This document shows, in pieces, positions 11,152 to 23,100 of a DNA stretch of 64,000 bases. Each line of letters starts with the position of its first letter. Position 1 is the first letter of the stretch. A program made the translations under genes and the position numbers. Location: the NCBI GenBank assembly GCA_027924585.1, contig BSBM01000877.1, positions 2,084,501-2,148,500 on the forward strand. The letters are read 5' to 3'. The notes under the pieces were generated by a model. The model had not been told where the DNA came from. It did not search any database and worked only from the letters and a program-made list of their open reading frames with translations. The stretch is from Larix kaempferi (Eukaryota > Streptophyta > Pinopsida > Pinales > Pinaceae).

Positions 11152-12684
11152 CTCTGATGACGATAGCATTGCATCTTCTTCTTACTTACAATTTTTTCCT
11201 CTACTACTTGAGTTTCTATAATCTATTTGTCGTCCTCCCTGCAATTATTAGAGATTTCTTCTTTTTCTTCTTTAATAGTCTTGGGAGATGACTTTTTTGA
11301 ATTGCTTAAATCAACAAAGGAATTGCACCCACAGACTATCCTTCAATAGATTGTGTGGCTACCCTAGACTGTTTTTGATACTTCAAGGCAAGTTTGTACA
11401 TAGGTTTTAAGCTAGGCATGTTCCTTAAGTATTTTTCTTGGCACATACTTTGAATAACATTATAGTGATTTTGTTGGCATCCTGTAGTGTTGACTATTGG
11501 GGGCTATCTTATTGTTGTGTCATACTTTTGGACAATGTAACTTTTTTCCATCTAAATTCCTCAACACTAGTACCATATCTAAATGTTATACCATTTGTTG
11601 ATACCATATCTAAATGTGTCTAGTAGTTGATTTTGATTGTAGATGTTGTATTGTTTGTTGATATTGGTGTGTAGATGTTATTATAACCCATGTTAGAGCT
11701 TTTATTACAAATTGTTTTTTTCTATTGATTAGAGTTTCCATGACATGTGGGGACTTGGACCTTGACAAACCGATAAACTAATAGAATTAGACATTATGCA
11801 TCATTTTGGCCTTCACTAGCCAATTATGCCCATGGAGGCTAGGAAAATTTTGAGCCAATTGGACTAGAGGAATGTTGGTCTCGTGCCAATAGGTCTCCTA
11901 TGATCAATGCATAGGAACCTAGTGCATAGACCATTTTTCTCTTCGCTTAGCTATGTAGAGCTCATTTATTTTTCTCAATAACGATAAGTATTTACAAAGA
12001 AAATATACAATCAGCATAAACAAATCGAAAAAGTGAAGACAATTAATTCATGCAAATAAAAGGTAATAAAAACTTATTTTCTCGAACCCTAAATCAATGG
12101 AAATCAACTAAATCTAATATTGATTCAAGCTACAACAAAGGGTTAAATCAAGCATCAAATGAGAACTAGAAGCATTCAAGGGTCTAACACAATAATTAAC
12201 CAAAATACATGCAAACTCCACAAATCGACAAAATGTTTCAAATAAAAGCAATAAACAAACCATAAAAATTTGCACAAAATATTTGAGATAAACACCAACA
12301 TGGTTTCATGTACTTGAATGAGCTCATTCTTGCTTAGCGAAAGTGTAGTCAAATTAGTTATTTATCCTTTAATGTCAGGACACTATCTATGTGAAGAGAT
12401 AGCTCCTAGGCCTAGCTTTGTCAAATTCCAGTGTCATTTCCTATCACATAAAAAAAGAGACAATGTAAAAGATAAATATAAAAACATCAATCTTAAAATA
12501 AACTGCATCAAGGAAATGTATGTCATATCATCAATGTTATAACAAAAAAGTACAATGTAGAATCTATTTTTAATTAAAATGCTAGCTCAAATTTACATAT
12601 AATGATCACCTGCAAGGGTCCATGGAACACCTATACCAAAATAAGACTCAAGAGTCTCTCATGTGTATTGGATCATATACAATC
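11152..12684. other. Noncoding interior of hAT element
   Basis: AT-rich DNA between the PPR fragment and the transposase stop codon. It would include the 3' untranslated region of the transposase gene. I see no domain, tandem repeat or RNA gene. Confidence 0.5.
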
Positions 12685-15315
12685 TTAGGTGAAATCCATT
12701 TCCCAATTCACATTCTGGGACTGGTCCTCATTTTTGACACTCTGAACATGACCTTCTTCGAATGAGCCGTCATTATGATCCTCAACAACATTATGTTCCA
12801 TATCAAATTCATTAGATAAATTTGCCAGATTGTTTTCTCCCCTTCTTTCACAATTTGATCGCCAGAGAGCTACTGCTCTTTCATATGGAAAATTGTCAAC
12901 CTCATACTTTGTTACATATAATCTTAAGCATGTATCCACATTTTTATCAAGCTTATTCCTCAACTTTGACTTCAAAAATGTTAATGCACTAAACATTCTC
13001 TCATCCTCCACTGATCCCAAAATCATGGTTTGACATAAATCTACTAATTTGAAATACTCTGACATATTTTGCAGTAGAAATTCACTACCATTGAGTGTAG
13101 TCCATAATTTTGTAATTGCACCATATTCTAGAGCATTATCCAACTTAGAAAATTGCTCCCACATTGTATCAGCAAAGCATTGGGCTTGATCTTTCAATTT
13201 TTTTCCATCTAAAATACCTTGAATATGTTCTCCTTGTATCTCGGTCTCTCGACAAAAATGGCTCTGCAAAATCTTGCATTTAGCTATAAAGTCAACCTTT
13301 ATAGTTTTTGAACATTGACGATGGTTCCAATATTGAGGGTATACCACAGACATGGCCTCCAACAATTCATCTCGAGGAAATCGTTCTCTTATCTCTGATG
13401 ATAGTGATTTTGCAATTTCTATCAAGCTGCGCCTCACTGAAATCACAACATTGTCAAATTGTTCTCTTGACACAGGGCACTCTTTGGTGGTTCTTCCTAT
13501 TTTGTCATTATAATAAAAAGGAACCATATACCCACGCACTTCCATACATAGAAACCCTTTTTCATCAAACTTCAATAAATTTTCATCATTTTCAATATTG
13601 ATTATCTTAGCCCAATTTGTAAATGCTAGACCTGTAAAAGAATCTGCCATCATATACAAATTATCTAATGCAAGGCATGCTAGTTTTCTAGCATTTGTGT
13701 ATTCAGAAATATACATCGTGTGACTCTGAGACATCTTCACGAGGCTATTCATTTCATGAAGCAGAGGAAGAACTCCAGCCAATGTTAAATATGTCTCTAT
13801 ATCAGTTAATAGAAAGAGAAGAGTTTGAGCTTTTTCTACACTTAGGCAATGTTCATACATCACCCCTACCAAGGATGCATATTCATTGAATAGTCTTTGA
13901 GCTGGTCCCTTCAATGAGATCCATCTTGTATCAACATCTTTTAATAGTTTGTTTCCATTTGTAACACCGTTGGCAAATTTTTTAAACTTTGAAAATCGTT
14001 TGGGACTCCGACAAAAGTATGCATGAACCTCACGTACAAGATATTCAACTTTTGAAACCAATGGAAAGTTGCTCACTATTTTAAATGCAAGATTCATTCT
14101 GTGAGCCATACAATGAATACCAATCATATATGGTGAAGCTGAGAGTTGTAGTCTAGCACAAAGGTTGTTCCTTTGTCCCTGCATTACTGATGCTCCATCT
14201 GCTCCAACGCATACCAACTTTTTTGCGATCATTGAATGATCCATACCACCAGTTTCCTTCAAAGTATTAATAACAAGTTCATAAATGTTTTCTGCTGTAG
14301 AACTTTTGCTCATTTTATGAATTCCAGGTAGATAGGAATTCCTGATATGGTAATTGACCGTATAAATGCTCATGCAAATCCATGCAGTATTATCAACAGC
14401 TGTAAATTCATCCAAGGACAGTGACAAAAATGTTGCATTCACAATCTTCTCTTTCATATCATCCTTTTCTACTTGAGCTAGATATTTTCCCCATTCCCAA
14501 CCACTCATTAAAGACCAATGAGAAGATGGAAAATTTGGCACTTGAATAAAAGATATATATTTCATCATTTTTGGATAATCTGTCATAGGACGACCATTGG
14601 ATAGGATGTGAAATACAGTGCTTAATTGTATCGACTTCGATAACAAATTTTTTTCCATCATCTTTCCGAATTGAGAAGTGATGGTTCCTCCACTTTCATC
14701 TAGTTTTCTCTTATTTATTAAGTATTTATTGTATTCCTCTTCATATTGGAGATGTCGGCTATCAGATTTCCATCTAGCAGTAGATTTCTTCTCATCATTT
14801 CCAGTTTTCTTATCATACACCTTCCCAACATGCTTCTCTATTATGTCCAGCTTCATTTGCAATTTCACTACCTTGCCAAGTTTCCAACTACATGAAATGC
14901 ATTTAACTTCTCGTGAGGTCTCATTCTTATTTGTTGGAGGTATCGGTTCAATAAATGGGAATCTTGATACCCAATTAGATTGGAATTGTCTCCCGAAGTC
15001 CCATCGGCCTTTTTTCCTCTTCAGTGAATGGTCTATGTCACCTTGCAAGGAAAAATCTTCAACATTTGAGCTACCAATTTCTGATGAAAATGCATTTGCC
15101 TCACTTTGATCACCAGAGGAATGTATTCTACCATCCATTGTATGTTTTGCAAATGCATCCTCCAAAGTGTTGACATCTCTCTCACCGATACCTTGCTCAA
15201 GAGAGCTTGAACCATGAATATGATGTGGATGATTGGATTGATGTTTTTGAAAATATGATATTACATCCTTTTGTCTTAATGTTTTATTTTTCTCTCCATG
15301 ATCCATGTTTGACAT
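12685..15315 (-). CDS. hAT transposase, 876 aa
   Basis: Transposase expected to cut and paste this element in the nucleus. The frame is uninterrupted. Residues 1-135 are polar and probably disordered, with a basic KRKKGR at 99-104 that could be a nuclear signal. Residues 139-168 hold a CxxC followed by His, resembling the BED/TTF-type DNA-binding finger, although the last His is not evident. The RNase-H-like catalytic core follows, with Asp302 in LSLDEFTA and Asp373 in VGADGASVMQG. Next come the conserved HCMAHRMNL (401-409) and a TRW at 463-465. The C-terminal dimerisation region has the signature E-R-x-F-S, then K-x-x-x-R-x-K-L (772-789), and runs to about residue 815. The start is the first ATG of the frame; a short in-frame alternative is Met4. 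A CAG acceptor-like site near 15372 suggests a 5' intron may exist. All recognisable catalytic positions are present, so activity is possible. Confidence 0.88.
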   Translation of the reverse strand: MSNMDHGEKNKTLRQKDVISYFQKHQSNHPHHIHGSSSLEQGIGERDVNTLEDAFAKHTMDGRIHSSGDQSEANAFSSEIGSSNVEDFSLQGDIDHSLKRKKGRWDFGRQFQSNWVSRFPFIEPIPPTNKNETSREVKCISCSWKLGKVVKLQMKLDIIEKHVGKVYDKKTGNDEKKSTARWKSDSRHLQYEEEYNKYLINKRKLDESGGTITSQFGKMMEKNLLSKSIQLSTVFHILSNGRPMTDYPKMMKYISFIQVPNFPSSHWSLMSGWEWGKYLAQVEKDDMKEKIVNATFLSLSLDEFTAVDNTAWICMSIYTVNYHIRNSYLPGIHKMSKSSTAENIYELVINTLKETGGMDHSMIAKKLVCVGADGASVMQGQRNNLCARLQLSASPYMIGIHCMAHRMNLAFKIVSNFPLVSKVEYLVREVHAYFCRSPKRFSKFKKFANGVTNGNKLLKDVDTRWISLKGPAQRLFNEYASLVGVMYEHCLSVEKAQTLLFLLTDIETYLTLAGVLPLLHEMNSLVKMSQSHTMYISEYTNARKLACLALDNLYMMADSFTGLAFTNWAKIINIENDENLLKFDEKGFLCMEVRGYMVPFYYNDKIGRTTKECPVSREQFDNVVISVRRSLIEIAKSLSSEIRERFPRDELLEAMSVVYPQYWNHRQCSKTIKVDFIAKCKILQSHFCRETEIQGEHIQGILDGKKLKDQAQCFADTMWEQFSKLDNALEYGAITKLWTTLNGSEFLLQNMSEYFKLVDLCQTMILGSVEDERMFSALTFLKSKLRNKLDKNVDTCLRLYVTKYEVDNFPYERAVALWRSNCERRGENNLANLSNEFDMEHNVVEDHNDGSFEEGHVQSVKNEDQSQNVNWEMDFT

Positions 15316-15754
15316 CTTGTTTCTTACTTAATGTTCCACAATTGATATTCCAAATCAATATAGAAACAAGAAGGAGGCCTGCATGAGAAAAATGATATAA
15401 AATTAGTACAACTGCAATTCCCTACGAGGAGGTTGGTCCTCCACAATTGCACCAAAAATATACTAAGTGATTAACCTAGGGCCACTAGAACAATAGGGAA
15501 CAAACAACACACCACAATAAAAAATTTCCTAAGGTTGTGGTGATGGGGTCCCTTGTGCTCCTAATGAACTCACCTCGCTGTCGCCGTGATTGGCGGGTCG
15601 GGAGAGTAGCCACTTTGAAGAAATTTTGATAAAAGGATGTGTTTTAAAAAGATTTTTGAAAAATATAATCAAACAATCCTATGGCTCTCTAGACTCAACA
15701 AAAATAAACAGTGTCCACACATTAAAAAATTCCCTAGAGATTTCAAGCAAGCAA
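15316..15754. other. Region upstream of hAT transposase
   Basis: It should hold the transposase promoter or 5' untranslated exon on the minus strand. I see no clear TATA box. A TCATGCAG acceptor-like site on the minus strand lies about 57 bases before the ATG. Confidence 0.35.
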
Positions 15755-15760
15755 ACTTAC

Positions 15761-15986
15761 TCTTCCAAAGAACCGAAGCTCAGTGAAAAGATGGATTGTA
15801 GGGCCTTCCGAAACTAGTAGTTGTTGAGGGATGTTAGGCCTCAGACAATTGCTAGCAGCATGCTCTATGACTTGCATACTTATTTCTTGAAGTAGTCTAT
15901 CATTATTAGCATCTGTGACCAAATTGGGGATCCATTGAGTAATTTTGTGAATGGATTCCATTATGTTCCTTGGTGGCTCCTTGAGT
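15761..15986 (-). other. Exon-like segment in hAT interior
   Basis: The minus strand has an open frame of about 75 codons, including NIMESIHKITQWIPNLV and LLQEISMQVIEHAASN. It is followed exactly by a strong splice-donor match, GTAAGT (15760-15755), and preceded by a CTCAAG acceptor-like site. The amino-acid makeup looks like ordinary protein rather than random translation. I do not recognise the family. It may be a captured exon of a host gene or a 5' exon of an element gene. Confidence 0.3.
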
Positions 15987-16322
15987 AAAGATTGTTAGAA
16001 GGAGACTAACTCTCTCTATATATCCTCATGTTTAACTAGCTTATTGACTTGGCTACTAAGAAGAGAACTAATATGATTATGATGTTAATATTGGATCATT
16101 GATCGATGAAATAATTTGGAATTTTTTTCTCCTTTCAACCATCTAATTTGGGATTTATGCTTCCAAAGGGTTTCCTCTTGTCTCTGTCACATTTCTATTT
16201 GGGATTGGAGAGAGACATACAGTGAACAGCTTGGGTACTATTGATATCTAGTGAACAACTTTTCCTAATAAAATTCTATAAATTTGATGCACATATTATG
16301 AATAAGGAAAAAGGGACATTAC

Positions 16323-16600
16323 CTATAGGCATACTACATTGATTCACGTTAGGGCCTACAAAGGTATTGAAACCAGTAGAAGCTGATGTGGATGGTGCAG
16401 TCATGGTGCTCATGACTGGCATGGTTGCAGAAGCACTTGGTCCTACAACAGGTGTGGAAATCCAAGTACTAGGTATCTGATATAACAGTTGAGAAGCAGG
16501 AGGTGGTGCAAAGTTGGCTGTACTGCTAGGTCCAACAGTAGGTGTAGGAATAGATGCCATCGTTGTTGAACTTGGCATACCTAATGTACCAGTATTGAAA
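16323..16600 (-). other. Ser/Thr/Pro-rich exon-like segment in hAT interior
   Basis: An open frame of about 92 codons on the minus strand is bounded by a good acceptor (ATCTTTCAG) and a donor (CCTATAG followed by GTAATG). The product would be low-complexity, with repeated TVGPSS, VVGPSAS and FVGPN phrases, typical of disordered linkers in coactivators or nucleoporins, but it cannot be assigned. Its splice phase does not match the segment at 15761-15986, so the two may not belong to one gene. Confidence 0.3.
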
Positions 16601-16609
16601 CTGAAAGAT

Positions 16610-17290
16610 AGAGTGGTTCCTCACCCCCTTAAGCCTCACTTTCCTAGGTCTTCTAGCCACCTCAACCTACTATAGATGCCATGTTGAAAACTAGACAGGC
16701 CAGGATTCAAACCCATGACGTATTCTTGGATGATGGGCTACCTTATCATTTGATCTACATGACCCTTCATCATGGACACCCTCAACAGTTTGTTCTAAAG
16801 ATGTGGATTGCTACCTCCAGGCTCCAACACCCCCCTTAAGTGCACAATTTGGCTTGGGCTTTCCAGCCATATAAGCCTACTTGGGTATGTTGCCACTTTG
16901 AAAACTGGGCAAGTTATGAATCAAACTCAAGAACTACCCTTGTCGACAAACTATTGTATCATTGAGCTACATACCCCTTCATGATGAGAAGCTTTAACAA
17001 TTTGATCTAAGGGTGCAGATTGCCACCTCCAACACCGCTCTGAACCCTCCCCTCTCCCACTAAGCTACACTTTGGCTTAGGCTTTCTAGCCACCTCAACC
17101 TACTTGGCTTTGATACCATGTTGAAAACTGGATAGGCTAGGAGTCAATCCCATGACCTACCCTTGACTGACCATTGAGCTACATGCCCCTTCATGGTGGG
17201 CACCATTACTGGTTCGAAACTTTAATCTAAAGTTATGCATTGCTACCTTCAACAACACTCTTGGACCCATCCTATGAATCTAGATTGTCA
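16610..17290 (-). repeat. Tandem array of three tRNA-derived SINE-like units
   Basis: Three diverged units of about 215 bp lie head to tail. Each minus-strand unit has a pol III A-box: TAGCTCAATGG at 17171-17181 (a perfect match to TRGYNNANNGG), TAGCTCAATGA at 16959-16969, and a poorer one at 16747-16757. A B-box-like GGTTTGAATCC or similar follows at about 17141-17150, 16918-16930 and 16702-16714. Each then shares a downstream body containing GTTTTCAACATGG and AGGTTGAGGTGGCTAG. This matches the layout of plant tRNA-derived SINEs. The tandem arrangement is unusual. Confidence 0.68.
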
Positions 17291-17299
17291 ACCTGCTGC

Positions 17300-19998
17300 T
17301 AAATGTCTTTCATGATTTATACCTCTCTGGGAGAGAACACTCTTATTTCATCGGCAGTATTCTTAGTCTCGTGTGGTGTATCACAATCATTGAAACTTGA
17401 AAGGCATAGTGTAGAGCATTGAATGAAATTGTTTTGGTAACTGATATGCTTACTGCATTTAACAAGAAGCCCTCCAAATGCAGAGTGAGCTCCCAAAGTC
17501 TTGTGTGTTATCACATTTCTAGCAATGGGTTAAATTGGAGGAGTTCTTCTATTAAGCGTTTTATTATATTTTTGAGGAAAAGATAAATTCATTAAATAGA
17601 AAAAAAATCCAGGCTTTACTAAGACAAATTGGATGACATAAAGGATCAACTCCCACATAGTGATCTCAGATCATGAACACAAGATGCTCTACTTGACACA
17701 TCCCTCTAGATAGTCCAAATGGTATGAGTCAACTGGGGGATTCCACCCCTTGTTGGATTGGATATGAGTGTTTTCTAACAGGAAAGATTTTACACCATCT
17801 ATGGGAAATGACAGCTCATTCATGCCCCTTCATGTGAATACTTTGTTGTCGCTGAATACAGGGTGTCGCTGATCTGTGGTACCTGGTAGTGGTTCCTTAG
17901 GAACCTCTTTTTCAAGGTTTTCTGTTGCAAGAATTTCTTCAGGAAATTCTGTTTCAGGAGTAGTTTCTGAAGAAATACCGGGGTTTACCCGCTGTCGTCT
18001 AGCTGGCTAAAAAGGTTCTGTTCTAAGTGGTGGAAGGTTTTGAAACCTCCTTGATCTACGAAGCTCTTGATTCTCCGTGATTATAAATATAAAATAACAG
18101 ACTAGAACCTGGTGGCCACTACAACTAGGGGGAAAACATCACGCCAACTAAAAAGTCCTAAGTATACAAACCAGGCAAACAAAGATGCCTTCCGGAGAAG
18201 AGTCTGGGATGATGAGGGCCCAGAACAGATCAACGAAGGAAGAAAGATAGTTACCCAGGGTTCACAATACAATGACTAAGGGTGCAAGCGCTGGAATCAC
18301 CCAACCGCCCTCCCAAAGACCTGCAAGGGATTTCCTCCCACGTTTGTCTTAGGTACAGCAGATACACCCTCTGCTGTCACCTGTGTATGAACCTAGAGTC
18401 AGATACTAAGGATACCACAACACCGAAAACTCCTAGGGGAACAGTCACCGATCGAATCAGAAAGCGTGGGCAGGGTAGCTAAGCCCGAAACTCGAAAGAG
18501 TCCCCAATACGCAATCCAATCCTGGCGTATGCTCGAACAGAAAGTAGGAGGAGTATTCCCAACAATCTGATCTCGCAATGACCTACTGCATAGATCCCAG
18601 GCAAGTTTTGAGTGAAATGGGTTTACCTGTGATAGTCTCACTACGATTTTTGCATAATGTGTGATCTTGAGTGGTTTAAGGTGATTTAAACTCAAGATAC
18701 TAACCAAAACTAGTTGGTGTAGTGTACCCTAAAAAAGAAAAATGTTTCTATTTCACTTTATTAAAAAGTTTTTAGGGTTGTTATTACTCAAAAAGGGTAG
18801 TGCTTTTGTGTGGCGTGGTTGCAACAAGGAAACAAAAGTGCCATAAAATCAAAACTTTCTACAACAAAGCTCTTTTTCATTTTTTCATTTACTGGAAAGA
18901 ATAAAAGAACAATCAACTAAATTATGATTCAATAAACTGACCACAAACAATGTTTAAGTACAAGAATCAATCACTAAACAAAGTGCTGGAAAATGGACTA
19001 AATCGAATGCCAAAGAAGGATAGATTTTAATGCAAACCTACAACTTAAAATTGAGTTGGAATAAATCTATTCTACAGGAATGAATTATACTATGATCAAC
19101 CTAACAGACTAATTGGCACAGAAACAACCACTGTTTTTATTTTATATTTTTAACTCTAATCATACTATAAAGTACAGACAAAAATAAAAAATGACTATAA
19201 AGGGTCTAAATGCAAACATGTAATAGCAAAATCAGTCAACCTGAGACACAAATGCAAGGAATAATACTAAACCTGACTACAAATCAATGAATTCAATCAA
19301 TAAAAAAACAGAATTATCCTACAACTTCAGGAGGAAATGCATTGAACGAAATCAACACACATCAATTATAGAAGACATAAAACCATAATATAAAATCTCA
19401 ACCAAAAGACAGAGTGCAGGAATAAAATAGTGTGCAAGAAACAAAGTACGAGTAAATGGAGATGAATTTTCAAACTAAAAAATCAACCAAAGGAAATCAA
19501 ACTAAGATATCTTCAAACTAAATCACTATCTAAACTACAATGTAGCAAAAGAGAAAGAAGGTCAATAATGCTAATCAAAATCAAGCCATCAATCATACAA
19601 CCAAGAAAAAGGAATTTTTTTTTGTGTTTAAATTGTTTTTTTGTATTTTTCAATGTTTCGAAACTAAACCATGGCGTATGGACAGTGAACAATGAGTAAG
19701 AAAAAACAGAGTATAATACAAAAGGCAGAATATAAATGTACAAGATAAAATGTAAGTGTATGAACTAACTGTGTACATGGTTCTAATTTGAAAACCTTGA
19801 CCAATCACACACTCAGAAAAGATAGGACAGTCTCTATAATTCACCTATGATTGAGGTTTATTGTGGCTTCACATCTACTCCAGAACTACCGTGGAACTAC
19901 CAAAATTTGTTGTTACTAATAGAAATTATGCCCAGAAGAGATGATATAGCTTATAGAACTGAATTCCAAGATACTCTAACCCAAATGACTGCAATGTT
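17300..19998. other. Noncoding interior of hAT element
   Basis: No gene is recognisable. The stretch at 17700-18700 is less AT-rich and has short ORFs without domain similarity. From 18700 on it is very AT-rich. No splice-linked coding segments could be assembled. Confidence 0.5.
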
Positions 19999-20135
19999 GG
20001 TAACCTGTCCTTCTTAGATTTGCTCAGACCTGATCACCTGAAGATGGAGGGTGAGCAAGAAGAGAACCTAGAAAGACAGCTAGCATGGTTTGTCCTTCTT
20101 AGATTTGGTAACCTGTCCTTTTTTGATCATCACCA
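19999..20135. repeat. Templated filler / scrambled duplication inside hAT
   Basis: The 32 bases at 20042-20073 are identical to 22341-22372. The next stretch, overlapping by CCTAGAA (about 20068-20090), matches the reverse complement of 22523-22545. On either side, GGTAACCTGTCCTT (19999) is repeated at 20107. A patch built from two sites 2.3-2.5 kb away, one inverted, is what template switching during break repair leaves. Confidence 0.7.
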
Positions 20136-23100
20136 AGTCAAAATGAAGAAGTGCTTTTGCTAAACTCTGTCCAAAAAAAACACTAAGAGGTCGATGTCGC
20201 CTAAGTAGCTAAGTAAAAGGCTTAATTCAACCTCAACTTTGAAGGATGAGAATATTTAATGGCCAGCTTAGCAGTCGGAAAAGCTGCCACTTGTAGAATC
20301 ATAGGTGTGAAATCTTCATGCTAATTCTATTTACTTGTAAAGGAAAGGTCAACATCCCTTGTCTTGGCAACACATGGGATGGTTTTTGATATTATGATCA
20401 TTAAGGGACAGTGCATGACTGGAGATTTGGTGAGAAAAAGGATAAAGCAGCAGCAGTTATATGTATATACAGCAAGCACAGGAAGGAAGTTTAGTGATGT
20501 ACCATAGTGTTACAACTTACAAGTAAAAGAAAGGAAAATTCTAAATCTGTGTTCAATGAAACGACAGTTGTCACATGAGAAAAGTGTTGGTAGCAGGAAT
20601 CTCAACGATTTTTCCAACATTACCGATGGTAAAACAGCAAGCATAATGTTGGTCTATATGAAAACAGTGGATATCTAGGATGGAAGAGCTAGAGTAGAAA
20701 GCTTTTACAATAGTCTACTCAAAACAGTTGGGGTTTGTGGAGAAAAGCTACAGGAAATCCCCCGCCCCCCCCATACTGTCATATTCCCCTTGAATGCAAT
20801 GTGATTAAAACCAGTAGAGAAGGTGACTGTATTAGAATTTTTTTTCTTTGTGATTTAGCATGCATGCAGTAACTTTTGGCTTTACTATACTTTCTTTCCT
20901 CTTTTTCCAGCAGTTAGGGTCAGTTGGTGGCGAGGGTATGAGCTTCTACATACGGAGCACATTTATAGCAGCAGACAACTCTTCAAGTTTTTCACCCACA
21001 ACACCTTGACCACTAACACAGTTCAAGCAAGGAGATCTATGGCAGCCTATCACCTATGATCCTTTATGATGCAGAGATAATGAGTTATTTGATCAGTTAT
21101 GCTTATTCTAGTTCTTTGAATCTTGGTTGTCAATGATCTAACTATTTGTATTGTTATGGTAGTTAAATGCACTTGTTTTTATTTTCCTTTCACTCAAGGG
21201 GCACTTCATTCCCATTCATTTCATTTGGTTTTCCGCATAACATCTGCAGAATTTTAGATCAAATTACAGTATACATCTTCTAGATACACCCCTCCTATGA
21301 CCGGAAAAACACCAATCCAAACGGAGAGGCTCACCAACTATGAAAAGGGTTGATTTGCATATAACTATGATGAGTTTTCCTTGCAGATTTACGTGATAAC
21401 AATAGGACAGGTAGCATCTTATTTTTCATATTCATTTAAATGTTTTACTAGTTTTTCCTTATGTTATGCAGGGACACAAGTACACGTGGATGCATACCAA
21501 GTACATCTAGAGACCATGGCCTACTCCCCACAATTTCAGGGGACAACAGGGTACATTAGGGGTAGGACATGGGAGACCCTGCCCCAAATAAATAAATTTT
21601 AAAATGATATATTTAACATTTATAGTTTTAAGCCTAAAGAAATAATCATTAATAATTTAATACAAACTTAATATATATATGCTACAAATCCACTGCTGCT
21701 ATGAGTTTTCAGCAACCAAACCACTGCCCAGCAACAGAAAAATGATGGCCCAGCACTAGCAAATGATCAGTGATTACTTTTGTGTTTGTTGACAGTTTAT
21801 ATAGTAGGGGGTTGGTGGGACCAAGTAGAAAGGGCAGGAAACTAGTAACTAAATTTTAATGATTTTTAAAAAATTTATCCTCAAAGACAGGTGCCATGGG
21901 TGAGTAATTCTGTGCACCTATGGAGGGTGCAGGGTACCTCTGCATACCCAAACCCACGGGATGTGAAATTTGGGTACTCTGGCATACCCAAAGTATCAAG
22001 TATGTTACCACTAGAAAATGCATGTCTCAATCCGCATTTTCATAGGCTTTTTTCTCTCCCAAGCACAGCAGATGATCTGTGGATTTCAGTGAGTTACATA
22101 TTGCGGGGAGAGACTTCGAGGCCATGCACCTTGTTCCATCTTGCCTGAGCACCATTCATCATCTGAAAGCATGAACAAGGGCGTAGGAGTATGGTTGGCT
22201 TGATGGAGTCTTTTCTACAGGCACATTTCACCATGAGATCCACTTGGACACACTTGACATGGTTACATGGCTTACATTGCCCTTTGTTGCATCAATATAA
22301 AGCCTCGTTTTTAGGTTGAACACAAGCTTTGGAGCCACATAGATGGAGGGTGAGCAAGAAGAGAACCTAGAAGATGAACACCCTACATTGCAGTAGGTCC
22401 AAAGCATTACATGTGGCAAGACAACCCAAAGGAGCAAAATGCCCTACCTTGGAGGCCAGAACATGATAGGTGGCAGGAGCTAAAGGAGAAATGCCTTACT
22501 TGAAATGGTGCCATCATTCTATAACCATGCTAGCTGTCTTTCTAGTCAAAGGTAGACTACTGTGAAATAGGGTCCCATTTTGCTGGAAAATTTACAAAGA
22601 TATCTCTATAAAACAGTTTGCGTTCTCGTGGGGATTCTATAGTATGCCCAATCTTATATGATAGTTATAGAGGCTCCTGTTAGTGAGGCTACACTATTTG
22701 GATATATCACTTAAATGACAAATAACAGTTTAATCGTTTGTTAATCGGTGCTCATAGGTGAAGCCAAATTAGCTACCATTGATAACCCAATTATTTCCTT
22801 GCTAACAGGCTCAATTAGGTCATGCTTTTTTGCATCTATCTGACTTTAAGGGAAACATTAAATTTAATAAGAAATATTTAAACAAGTGTCACCATCACAG
22901 GAATCAGAAAATCTGGATAGCTCAATTACACTTGTCGAAAAATATGTAAAAGACACTCAAATCAAGATAGGAATATTGAAATATGGCAGAAGCCAATCTT
23001 GTTGACAGAGGACTCCTATCTCCCACCAGATATACAATTAATCTTCATCTTTTATTGGGTCTAAAGAAAGAGCAAACTACGGCGTGATTTTATCTGCATA

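Noticed and set aside
12830-15109. Several + strand ORFs of 64-143 codons
   Set aside because: They lie opposite the hAT transposase and are shadows of its coding strand.
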